A DNA stretch of 64,000 nt from positions 34,135-98,134 of the forward strand of contig CAIIXF020000202.1 of the NCBI GenBank assembly GCA_903813345.2, read 5' to 3'. The translations under genes and the position numbers were made by a program. The notes beneath the pieces are model-generated. The model did not search any database, was not told where the DNA came from, and saw nothing but the letters and a program-made list of their open reading frames with translations. The stretch is from Owenia fusiformis. Its lineage: Eukaryota > Annelida > Polychaeta > Sabellida > Oweniidae. This document shows, in pieces, positions 1 to 10,368 of this stretch. Position 1 is the first letter of the stretch, and the number at the start of each line of letters is the position of its first letter.

Positions 1-1764
1 ATAGCAAAACGTATTTCGCGCTCGCACAAGAAACACCAATGTGATTTATATCAAACAGTCAACGGTATGGACAGTCAAGTCAGGTAACTAAGTCGACATT
101 CCAGTGAACATTCGGAAATAAAAAAACTCAGAAATCGTACATCTTCGATTTCCAAAATAATTTGTGGGGTGGTTATTAAGATGATAATACACTTTTTAAC
201 GTATTAATTTTGAGTACATCTCAAATCAATTCTTAACAAAGCGTTCGCCAAATAAGTACTCGAAATGTTTGAGTTCGGGATGATAAAAGTACGTTAAGAT
301 ATACCACTCCTTAAAAATCCTTTGGGAACAAAATATAGAATCAAAAGCATATTCTTCTTATTTACTCCCTGACACATGCCGACGAATGTTACGTAAGAAA
401 ATATCTCCGTTTTAAATAATTCTGTAAACGTTGTTCTCTACAGGTGACATTTTGTATAATTATAAAACAAAATTGAACATTTTGCATTTCTAAATTGATA
501 AGTTTCTTGGAATACAACATAACTGTTAACGATTCAAGTCGTTAATAATATTTCCCTTAGTGATCCCATGATAAATAGACAGTAACTGGGTCAAAGTTTA
601 TGTTCAACCTTGTTTTCATGACTTTTAAACATGAGTCGATAATTATGTCGGAAATTTCAATTCCAAATGTCAGCTTGTCAACTCGTGTTTTCATCACAAT
701 ATTTAGCCTTTTATCATGATAGATCGCCAAAATTTGCATGTACCTCTAAATGAGGCGATATATTTTTAATTTTAGAGATATAAGCTATTAACTCAAACAA
801 AAATTCAAACTATCCACTATTATTTTGATTTCACAAGACGAAATTTCCAGTCCCGGGGAGCACTTTGGTAACACTTTGAAGGAGGATTCTTGAAAAATCG
901 TTCGAATTTTCACAAAAGGTTTCATGCAAATTCATTGCTTTGTTTAAGCCTCAACTAAAATCATACTCAATCCGATACCATAATTATAAATTAAAATGAA
1001 ACTCACCAGGTTATATGATAAACCGTTTCGAGCATCGATGATTTGAGTTAAACTGTGGATATTTAAATCAATGTAAGTCAGCATGTATTCGACAGTTAAT
1101 GTACACATATAATGTATGCCTCAATGTACGACTTAAAAATCAATTTGCGACCATAATATTTGGCTTTCAAAAATAAAGTTGGAAGTTACAGTGGTGGGAC
1201 ATTACCGAAAACGTCAATCACATCCAAATATCCGAACGACGTCAAGTATTAGCAATACACTTTTCGTACATCTCGAACAAGGCAAGGTTCTGTGATCCAG
1301 CAATGTGTATTCCGGAAAAAAAATTCACAAATATCAACAATTTTCATTGAATGGGAGATTACATTCGAAATCTCAACTTTAAAATATTTGTTTCAACCAA
1401 GAATTGTAAGAACTTGAAACATGTTTTTAGTTTTTCAAACCGCATATCCTCATTTACGTTCTTTGACAAGGATGTTATTATTATTATGATAAACATGCTT
1501 AGATGGACTACATGCTGTTGAGCCATACACATTAGCTGTGGAAATGTAGAGGTTTCCTCAGCTGCCTCCGACTTCCATCAGGGTAGACATCTCAACTAGA
1601 GGAATGAGCGGTGAATGCTTGAAACCGACTTGCGACTCTCTATGGTAGGTTTAAAAAGCGCTTTATGGTCGACTAGCTATTAAACACGAGCTATTGAGAG
1701 GGGAGACTTATTGGATACAGGGTGTGTCATGATTCTGGTGGAGATGAGGCAAGATGACAAGGGA
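1..1764. other. AT-rich intergenic DNA, no gene recognised
   Basis: No open frame here has convincing protein character. The last 250 bases (about 1500-1764) probably belong to the 3' untranslated part of the retroelement fragment that follows on the minus strand, because that coding remnant ends at 1765 and the DNA beyond it is less AT-rich than the rest. Nothing else is identified. Confidence 0.5.
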
Positions 1765-2220
1765 TTACTGGGGCAACCACTTTGCATTTCTTCTCAACCA
1801 CAGCCAACGAGAGCAACGTTCAGCGTCCCTTCCTCGGGTAATCATTGCTTTTTTGCGCTTGTGAGATGGTAAACCAAGCGACTTCAACATCCAGTCCATA
1901 GACTTGGCTGGAAAACCTCTGCAGCCTACTTCCACAAGGAAACAGTGTGGCTGCCATCCTCTTCGCTTGGCATCAGTTACAATGTCCTCGTATTTCAGAT
2001 TCTTTAATTCGTGGGATTCTTCTACCCGCTCCTCCTAGGGTACAGTTAACTCAACAAGAATGATGGTCTGCGTTGTTTCCGAGGTGATGATGATGTCTGG
2101 CCTCAGAGTGGTGCTGACTACATGCTGGGGGAAAACAAGTTGCTTACCAACATCAACCTTCATAACCAAATCAGATGCTGAATGTAAAATGCCTCTGGAT
2201 TGTTGGTTAAAGTGTTTATT
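1765..2220 (-). pseudogene. C-terminal fragment of a LINE-type retroelement ORF
   Basis: Read on the minus strand this gives 152 codons in one frame, ending in a TAA at 1767-1765. The product contains the block LRPDIIITSETT, then VELTV, then EERVEE, then KRRGW and VEVGCRGF, finishing with SRWLWLRRNAKW. I recognise this block order from the C-terminal ends of many LINE-type ORFs of marine invertebrates and fish. The RPD...ELT spacing is reminiscent of a PD-(D/E)XK nuclease core, which is inference. The copy is dead: a TAG at 2037-2035 replaces the Trp expected after VELTVP, and nothing upstream of 2220 continues the reverse transcriptase. It is not a host gene. Confidence 0.75.
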
Positions 2221-2372
2221 GTACGGTATATATAAATAATTGCGACTCCCGTTGAATAAACTTCATCATAGCATAAGGAAATGAATTAGAATATAAAAAT
2301 ACAAATAATTGTTTGTTGTTCTTAATAAATCACACTTCAGTGAACGTGTTGTTTCGGTTTCGATCAATTGAA

Positions 2373-2434
2373 CTCTATATTCATGAGCCTACGATGACGT
2401 CTACATAGGCACATTAGACTACATGAATATAGAG
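2373..2434. repeat. Imperfect inverted repeat, 13-bp arms
   Basis: CTCTATATTCATG at 2373-2385 is matched by its reverse complement at 2422-2434, with a 36-base loop. It may be the remnant of a small foldback element. Confidence 0.6.
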
Positions 2435-2612
2435 CTGGTTACGTTCACTCCTGTAATTATGAATGAATAGTAGACAATGTTTAGGCCCCCATGTTGAGTT
2501 CACTCAGAATACATTTTGAGTAGAGCTTATCACGCTCACTCCTGTAATTGTGAATAAATAGTTCAGAATGTTTGGGGCCCCTGATTGTGTTCACTCGGAA
2601 TGATACGTTTGA
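2431..2612. repeat. Two-copy tandem repeat of about 90 bp
   Basis: The block beginning GAGCTGGTTACG near 2433 and containing TTCACTCCTGTAATTATGAA recurs from about 2523 with a few substitutions (CTCACTCCTGTAATTGTGAA). Both units continue through a GGCCCC-containing stretch and a TTCACTCAGAAT/TTCACTCGGAAT stretch. No coding content. Confidence 0.6.
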
Positions 2613-2730
2613 AGTAGGCTAAAACCAATTTGAATTTGAACCGTGTCTCCTCTATTCACCGTGACAGAGCTGCGATTTGCGAGCGATTATTACAACACCT
2701 GAGTGAACACGCCCAATAATACCTCGCTTA

Positions 2731-2870
2731 TGCCTGGGTCACATATGCTCCGATCCATCGGCCGGCGCCCGGCCGATTGAGTGTTTTGTTCAATATTGTA
2801 TTCAATTTTGAACAAAATACTCAATCGGCCGGGCGCCGTAGTGAAAATCGGAGCAAATGTGACAAAGGCA
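2731..2870. mobile_element. Short foldback element (MITE-like)
   Basis: TGCCTGGGTCACATATGCTC at 2731 pairs with the region ending at 2870, whose reverse complement starts TGCCTTTGTCACATTTGCTC. Further inside, a GGCCGGGCGC arm pairs with its complement around a short AT-rich loop with matching TTTTGTTCAA/TTGAACAAAA arms. The nearly perfect 140-bp hairpin without coding capacity is typical of a miniature inverted-repeat element. No clear target duplication was identified. Confidence 0.65.
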
Positions 2871-3071
2871 TTTCATAAGGTCAGATTCACACTGTATCGG
2901 GGCCTTGGCGATGGGAGTATTATGTGGATTTAATTTTTAACACAATACTAATCCCCGGCACCCTTGTGATGAAACTGAGCTTATTTTGATCACACAACAA
3001 CTTCATGATCATGACAGAAATTTGAAAGTTCGCGTGGCTTGCGCAAATTATATATATATATTGATATTATT

Positions 3072-3152
3072 AGACTCCAGATTGAAAATCTGGAGTCTAT
3101 TGTTTTTGCCTCTATTCTTATTATTAGACTCCAGATTGAAAATCTGGAGTCT
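3072..3152. repeat. Two copies of a 27-bp palindrome
   Basis: The palindrome with arms AGACTCCAGATT and AATCTGGAGTCT occurs at 3072-3098 and again at 3126-3152. Single half-arms (AATCTGGAGTCT followed by AAATTGAAC-like sequence) reappear at about 4771 and 6371, the junctions of the long tandem unit that follows, so this palindrome marks unit boundaries. Confidence 0.7.
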
Positions 3153-6100
3153 ATTGCTTTTGCCAGTTTTCTTATTCTTTCTTTCTTTCTTTCTTTCTGA
3201 ACACTTTTTCTCAGCAACTAGAAGAACTTACTTTAACCTACTTACATGGCTAACATAGCCCATCAACATAGTTTCTGGGAAATTAGGTCAAATTTATATC
3301 TAGGTCAAAGGTCAAGAACTAGGTCAAATTTAGGTCAAATCAACATTCTGTCAATTATCTTCGTTGTTGTTTGTCGTTACTCCTTCATCTTTTTTTCATC
3401 ATGTAGCTTAGAAAAAAACAAATCGAGAGTGTGGCATTCGTTTTTTGATTACTCTTACCGATTTTGAGATATGGCGTCAGGAAAGTAGGTCAAACTAAAA
3501 AGTTAACCAAATATAACATGTGAGCTATGAAATAAGTGTAGAATTTTCTCAGGAATCTGAATCTGCAAACCAAATTCCGATCCGACTTCCAGTTCGAAAG
3601 TTATGGCATTTTGAAAATTTTTAGAAAATTCGATCTGATGATATCCTGATAGAAAGTCAAGAGTAGCAAAGAAAATATAGAAAAAATCATCCATCCTTCC
3701 TCCCTATCCTGTCTGATCATATCCTTCCTATCTATCCTTCCTTTCTATCCTTTCCTTCCTATCCTATCCTTCCTTCCTATTCTATATCCTATCGTATCCT
3801 AGAACTGGGTCAAATCTTACATTTTCAATATTCTATCAATTATCTTCGTCGTTATTTATCGAAACATCTTCATCTTTTTTCATCATGTAGCTTATAAACA
3901 GCCCTTTTATAAATGTGCCATCCGTTTTTTGATTACTCTTACTGATTTTGAAATATGGCGTCTGGAAAGTAGGTCAAAACAAAAAATTCTCCAAATGCAA
4001 TGTATGAATTATGAATTAGGGGAAGAATTTTGTCAGGAATCCGAATCTGCAAACCAAATTTCAATCCGACTCTCGGTTCGGAAGTTATGGCGTTTTGAAA
4101 GCTCAAAAATCGCTAAATTTGGTGCCCCATGTTATGTCAATGAGAAAAAAGATTTTTTTGAAGTGTAAAATACCAGATATAGACTGAGTACAGCTTAACA
4201 TTCTGAAAGCCTATAAAAGAAGGGGACTTCTAAGGCTATCTAGCTTTAAAATTTGGACACCAAAATGCCTAGGTCAAAATCTAGGTCAAATTCATAGTTT
4301 TCCTTATTTTTGCAATTTTGACATTACACTGTAATGATTTGCTTCGAAATTTTGTATACAGGTAGCAAAGAGTGTGCTTATAGTGATAGCCTTTTGCCGT
4401 CAGAAAGTATTTTGACCCACTTTTGAGATATGGTGTCCGTAAAGTAGGTCAAAATAAAAAGTTCTCATAATTTAACTTATGAGTTATGAATTAAGGGTAG
4501 AACTTTCTCAAGAATCCGAATCTGCAAACCAAATTTCAATCAGACTTCTGGTCAAAAATTCCTACTTACCTACCTACCTAGTACCTACATACCTACTTGG
4601 CTACCTACTTAGCTACCTACTTCTCCACTACCTACTCAGCTACTTACTCAGCTACCTACTCAGCTGCTTACTCAGCTACCTTCTCCGCTACCTACTTACT
4701 CAATTACTTAATCATCTACTTACTTAGCTTCCTACTCAGTTACTTACTCAGCTCTTTACTCAAGTAAATCAATCTGGAGTCTTAAATTGAACTTTGTTCA
4801 ATTTACCAATCTAGTTCTTTTTCTTATTTTACTGCCCACGTTTTCTCAACAACTATAAGGTATCCAGTAAAGACCATTATACAGTTCATTTAGGTTCAGT
4901 ATCTAGTTGGTGGGAAATTGGGTCAAATTTTTATCTAGGTCAAAGGTGATGAACTGGGTTAAATCCAGTACTTTGTCACTTTTTTCGATTTTCTCAGTCG
5001 TCCTTCAATATTTTTGATCCGGGTTTTTTTCATTGTGTTCCTCATAAAAAAGTAGGGTACCGTATGTCGATTTAGTTTTTTGATATCTCGAACCGATTTC
5101 GAGATATCAGTGTCCGAAAACGAGGTCCGAAAAAAAGTTCTCCGAATCCAATGTCCAGGATATTAGTCTTATAGGAAATTTTCTCAGGATTCCGAATCTG
5201 AAAACCGAATTGATATCCGACTTCCGGTTCAGGAGTTATGACGTTTTGAAAGTTCGAGAAAAATCGATCTGATGGTACCCTCATAGAATGTCAAGAAAAG
5301 TGAAATAAAATTGAAAAAATACCAGTCAAGCCCATTTCCAGGTCCAAGTCAAGGTCAAGTCCAGGTCCAAGTCCAGTTTTGTCCAAGTCAAGTCTAGGTC
5401 CAAATCCAGTCCAGGACCTAGATCAAAATCTAAGTCTATCCTATCCTTTCTATCTAGATGATCTTATTCTGGATGATTCTCCCTATCTATCCTTCCTTCC
5501 TATCCTTCCTTCCTATTCTATCCTATTCTTCCTTCATTCAATCCAAGTCCAGGTCCAAGTCCAGGTCCAAGTCAAGTCTAGGTCTAAATCCAGTCCAGGG
5601 CCTAGGTCAAAATCTAGGTCAAATTCAAAGGTTTTCCTTATTTTTGCGATTCTGACACTACACTTCAATTATATTTTTCGAAATTGTGTATACATGTAGC
5701 CAAGAGTGTGCTAATAGTGTAAGCTTTTTGCGGTCAGAAAGTATTTTGACCCACTTTTGAGATATGGTGTCCGAAAAGTAGGTCAAAATAAAAAGTTCTC
5801 CAAATTTAACGTATGAGTTATGAATTAGGGGTAGAATTTTGTCAGGAATCTGAATCTGCAAACTAAATTTCGATCTGACTACCGGTTCTGAAGTTATGGC
5901 GTGTCCAAAAAGTAGGTCAAAATAAACAGTTTCTAAATTTAACGTATAAGTTATGAATTAGGAGTAGAATTTTGTCAGCAAATCAAATTACGATCCAACT
6001 TCCAGTTCGGAAGTTATGGCGTTTTAAAATTTCGGAAAAATCGATCTGATGGTATCCTGATAGAAAGTCAAGAGTAGAGAAGAAAATATTGACAAATTCA

Positions 6101-6410
6101 TCCATCCTTCCTATTTGATCCTATCCTATCCTTCCTATCTATCCTTCCTTCGTATATTTTCCTTCCTATCCTTCCTGTCCTATCCTCTCATATCCTTTTT
6201 TCCTATTCTATCCTATCCTTCTTTCTTATTCTATCATATCTTTCCTTCCTATTCTATCCTATCCTACCTTCCTATTTTATCTATCCATCTTTTTCTGGAT
6301 GACTCAGCTTATTCTGGATGACTCAGCTTATTCTGGATGACTCGGCTTATTTTGGATGACTCGGCTAAAAAGGTCTGAATCTGGAGTCTGAAATTGAACT
6401 CGTTCAATTT
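3150..6410. repeat. Two tandem 1.6-kb composite repeat units
   Basis: Unit 1 (about 3150-4790) and unit 2 (about 4790-6410) share their order of parts. Each starts with a CTGGAGTCT boundary, followed by a TTTTCTCA(G/A)CAACTA block, a GGGAAATT(A/G)GGTCAAATTT block, AGGTCAAAGGT(C/G)A, and several copies of a 200-bp subrepeat containing GATATGGCGT and AAGTAGGTCAAA (near 3465, 3950, 4430, 5100, 5760, 5900). Low-complexity arrays then interrupt: TATCCTTCC pyrimidine runs (3690-3800, 5410-5530, 6100-6290), CTACCTACTTA repeats (4560-4760), GTCCAGGTCCAA repeats (5335-5430, 5540-5620) and a 19-bp unit repeated almost four times (6294-6366). Open frames here are repeat translations, not genes. Confidence 0.7.
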
Positions 6411-6709
6411 CCAAAGTCTAGTTATTATCATTTTTGTTTAAAACACTTCCTTTTACTCAATTTAGAAATATGCTTGTTTTACAATATTTCGATTGATTGG
6501 TGCAATACGGGATGTACAATTAGATTATTCTTGTACATCAGAAATACATTGCACGTAGGCTTACTTCGGATCGCGCGTGCAATCTAGGTTCAAGGCCATT
6601 TTCTCTCTTTCCAAGGAGAATGAATATAACAAAATTCAGATGGGCATTTTTATACTTCTTTATTCGTCCATTATAGTGAAGTCTTGGGGTTGTTACGCCT
6701 GTGGAGCAT

Positions 6710-7018
6710 CTATATTGATTCAGGGGAGCACGTTTTATATAATTTCGATAGGAAAAGAAAATTGAGATACAGTGCAATAAACTCTTTAACTGTTGGTTTT
6801 GCAGTTGTTTGTCCTGCTTTCACAAATCCGATGGTTAGTGGTTGTGAGGGTGGACTAGTCAGGGAGGGATCAGAAATCAAGGGATCAAGCTGTCTAGCAA
6901 TCTCTTTCAAAACCTGATCATGCCTCCATGTGTAGCGATGTTCTGCTAGGGCAACTTTGCAAGAGCTGAGGACATGACGCAGGGAGGCTGCTCGATCTTG
7001 GCACAGCTGGCATGTAGG
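6710..7018 (-). pseudogene. Retroelement ORF fragment with CxxC-H-C zinc motif
   Basis: The minus-strand frame from 7018 reads PTCQLCQDRAASL, then RHVLSSCK, then RYTWRHDQVL, and continues through FVKAGQTT to a stop near 6710. C-x2-C followed by H and C is the zinc knuckle, and HRYTWRHDQVL the flanking block, that in LINE-type ORFs of this kind lie just upstream of the RPD...ELTV domain found at 1765-2220. The two pieces are therefore probably adjacent parts of one element family, now in separate degraded insertions. Not a host gene. Confidence 0.7.
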
Positions 7019-7555
7019 TCATCGCTAGATGCTAGATTTGTACCTCGGTACATAATTTGAGAAATTATTGGCATACGTAAAACCTATTTAAAACAGCATT
7101 TATCGTATTCAAAAGCGTTGGGCATCATTGATTCCCAGCCCTCTGAAGTTTGAAAAATAAAAATACCTGGGTGTTAATCCATGGATTATCTTTGAAAATG
7201 AGAAATATATTTTTGGATTACATGGTGTAATCTTAAAGTAAACAAAATGTTTTAAAGTGTATTGATGTTTTTTGGATGAAAAACATAAGCGAAATTCATG
7301 AAAAAATCCCCCGATTCATTCTACAAACAATTCCCTCTCTTTTAGGCCATATCCCCAAGATTGCTTCATCAATATGTAACAGAACATCAAAATTATCATT
7401 TGCACGTTTGCTGATGGGTATATTGAAAATAATTAACCAGAGCTTTACTTCATACGAATACGAATTTCGAATGTTGCCTTAGTTACTTGACTTGACTTTG
7501 GGGTGCTTGCACGACAAATGAATGATTGAGTAGCGCATGTTGGTTGAGTTTGTAT
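7019..7555. other. AT-rich DNA, nothing recognised
   Basis: No conserved coding block, repeat pairing or RNA gene was seen. Short frames here are without recognisable domains. Confidence 0.4.
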
Positions 7556-7830
7556 TAGTCCCAGCGGGACAAGCTTCTAATTTGTAAAAAAAACTATTTT
7601 TCTGTAATGATTACTCTAGTAGCTCATGCTGGTTGAGTCTGCACTTCTATGTCAAGAGATTTTCGCTTCAGAAATCATCTCAGTAAATGTCATTGTCAAT
7701 GTCAACTTTTGCTTGGTAACATATTTTATATTGAAAGCGAAATATGTCAAATGGTCACGACCTTTTTACGCGAAAACTCCCCCCATTTTTATATCTCCAG
7801 AACCATCGGCCCTAGAAGGTGTCAATGATA
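7556..7830. repeat. Dispersed repeat, inverted partner at 19320-19680
   Basis: Blocks such as CAGCGGGACAAGCTTCTAAT, ACTCTAGTAGCTCATGCTGG and AACATATTTTATATTGAAAG, running to the CCAGAACCATCGGCCCTAGA region, reappear in reverse orientation near 19680-19400 (for example CCAGCATGAGCCACTAGAGT). The open frames overlapping it (118 codons starting at 7626 and its antisense) are therefore repeat sequence and I do not call them genes. Confidence 0.6.
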
Positions 7831-8515
7831 CATATGTATGTGTGTTTAAAAAAGTCAAAAGTTCTCAAGATATTTGCCAAAAACTGATTTTAGAACGCAC
7901 AACATCACAGTTAAACCAAAAATCGAAAATTATTGTCGAATCCATACTCGTTTTAGAGAACTCTGAAATTGAAAATGCTTGAGAAATACTAAAAGAACCG
8001 TAGCTAATAAGATGTAACAATCTACATCTGCATCGCCTCACCAGGACGGAAACTATAAAGGATACAAAACAGGCAAGAAACACACATTTCTGAGTAAACA
8101 GGTCGCTTTACAAGTATTCCAAAAACTTTTAGTTTGTTCTTTAACGTCTGCGCAAAATTATATGAAGATGACCGCTGCACAAATCTGGCATATTCCGAGA
8201 TTCCATGAACAAGAAAAACCGCCTCATGATCTCATGGGCTCAAAAAATAATTTAGGAATATTAATTGAACTACTGACTCTACTACAAAAGAATCTGGCCG
8301 GGATCTATCATACCAGTTGCACATCTCATACAAGCGATTTCACTATGCATGAAAAGGGACCAAACTTATTACATACTAACAATGTACATAGATATAATAC
8401 ATTTGACTCTACAAAGAATTAACTTAATATACTAGTCCGACAATATAATACCCAAAACCACTTAACTCGTATCTTACCATAAAACAATTTGGCCCAACCC
8501 TCCACTTGACATATA
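7831..8515. other. No gene recognised
   Basis: Low-complexity AT-rich DNA. An 86-codon frame at 8162-8422 has no domain I recognise and no splice context that would make it credible. Confidence 0.4.
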
Positions 8516-9545
8516 CACGGTGGGCCAGAAAACCAGTTCCCAACTTCAAATCAGGATTAATAAACCCTAATGCTTCATAAGGAAATTTATGGGAGGAATA
8601 TACCACACACTCTGTGCTATTTTTCATGCCTGTTATTGCTCCACCCACATGGTACTGTCAACCAATAGCATGCTTGTCTTTCCTAATCTCACACCCTGCT
8701 AAGGATCATACACTCTGTTCCATATCTTCTTGCTACATACTGTTAAAACACAGTCACCAGACTGCCATTTTACGAAATAAACGATCATATAAAATATCAT
8801 ATTCAATTAACTGATATATATTTACATTTACTTTTTTCCACCCTTACCCCTTCCTTCCACCCAATCATTAAAAGTTAGGAGCACTAATACACCCTTGGTA
8901 TACGCAGCTAACGAAAATTGACCGGCACGGGTCAAAAGCTGGACCGGTACGGGTTAACGGTTTTATTTGAATTTAAAATAGCCATAACTTGCTCAATATT
9001 GACTTCCTCGTGTCTAATTTGAAATATATGATGCCTCCCGATGCTTTTAAGTACCCCAATTTTTTACAGATTTTTAAACGGACCAAAACTCTCTAAATGC
9101 GCATTTATGCTCTTTTCTCTCGAGAACGACTGTCTCATTTTCACGATAACTTTTATTTAGTACTTCTAACATATAAGATCTATTTTTCCCCATCAAGGTA
9201 TGATGTAAATGACATGCTATTTACATCTTGTGAGTTTCAATGACGCGCGTTTGATTTTATAAAAAATGCCAAACTTTGTGACAAAGAATTTCATCCTGCT
9301 TGCAACGAGAAGACGGACCGGTTCGGGGCAATCTGCTTGCAGCGAGAAGACGGACCGGTTCGGGGCAATAGCTGATGAAATTCTTATATATTATTTTAAA
9401 GGTTAGATATTTTCAAGAAATTCGGTATATTACACTATGTCATATAATCCATAAAAGTATATCATGCTTATTTGAGATGTCAGATTGCTATTTAAGGTCT
9501 CTATAGATTTTAGGGGTAAAACAGTAAATCTGTGAAATAATGGAA
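8515..9545. mobile_element. Degraded mariner-type element end, interrupted
   Basis: TACACGGTGGGCCAGAAAAC at 8515 followed by CAACTTCAAATCAGGAT matches the left end of the element at 16391 (CAGGGTGGGCCAAAAAAAC...CAACTTCAAATCAGGAT). The internal part of that element (ATTTTAAAGGTTA, AATTCGGTATAT, TTGCTATTTAAGGTCTC) reappears here only at 9390-9545. About 830 bases of other DNA, including a duplicated 38-bp block at 9297-9372, lie between, so this copy was split by insertion or rearrangement. Confidence 0.5.
9297..9372. repeat. Direct duplication of a 38-bp block
   Basis: CTGCTTGCAACGAGAAGACG followed by GACCGGTTCGGGGCAAT is repeated immediately, with one substitution (AACGAG to AGCGAG). It is a very recent tandem duplication. 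GACCGG-type motifs also occur near 8920 and 8942. Confidence 0.8.
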
Positions 9546-10164
9546 ACTTATTTTTCAACAAGACAGTGTTTCGACCATAAATAACCAATAATATTTATTC
9601 CATAATATTTTTGCTGAAAGTTATTTGTTTTAAAATTGTGTATGTCATCACCTAATAATGGCAACTTAAAATAATAAAATATTTAATTCATCATATAAGA
9701 TTTTCCAAAGGACCAGATTTAACATGGCAAGAGATTTTGGACAGCTGTATTTTTGATCACGGGTATTACCAGACCATACAATGAACACTTTATATTAAAA
9801 CAATATCTTGACTTCAACAAAAGTGCATGAAAAATAAAAGTCTCATTTTAATAATGAGATTAGCCATGGATTAGTAACCCATCTTCGATAATATTGACCT
9901 TATTACTGAAAAAGATGACCATGATTTTCAAGTTTTTTTCAATATAAGATTACACTGTAAGGTATCATTCACATCATATAACACCGAATGACACCGAATG
10001 AATGCATTGACAGTTTGCTAGGTCATTGGAAACCAATGTAATCCATTTTTTATAATCATTTGAGGGGATTTGATTCAATACCAGAGTATCCAATGAGACA
10101 TGAATATAATAACATTGACTGACTTATACTTATACAGTTCCACAATTGTTCATCTATTTTTCAA

Positions 10165-10335
10165 TCTCTGACAATACCGCATGTGCCTTTCTGACATTAC
10201 AATATTACATTTGTTACTCTGACGTTGCAATACTGCATGCATTTCTCTACGTTGGATTATCACAAGAGCTACTCTGACATTGCAATACCACATGAGTTTC
10301 TCTCACATTGTAATACCACAAGAACTGCTCTGGGG
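10165..10335. repeat. Minisatellite of about 35 bp
   Basis: About five degenerate units built on CTCTGACATTGCAATACCACA and ending in ATGAGTTT- or AAGAGCTA-like sequence. The 67-codon frame over it is a repeat translation. Confidence 0.55.
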
Positions 10336-10368
10336 GTGGGGTCAGATAGCTGTTTAATTGCAATTGCT

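Noticed and set aside
3072-3152. CRISPR-like repeats (two identical palindromic 27-mers)
   Set aside because: Only two copies in an animal repeat region, with no array and no cas genes; they are boundaries of a tandem repeat.
2986-3258. 90-codon frame with repeated LDSRLKIWSLL peptide
   Set aside because: It is a translation of the duplicated palindrome; the antisense strand is equally open.
7626-7982. 118-codon open frame
   Set aside because: Overlaps a dispersed repeat with an inverted partner at 19400-19680, where the frame is not kept.
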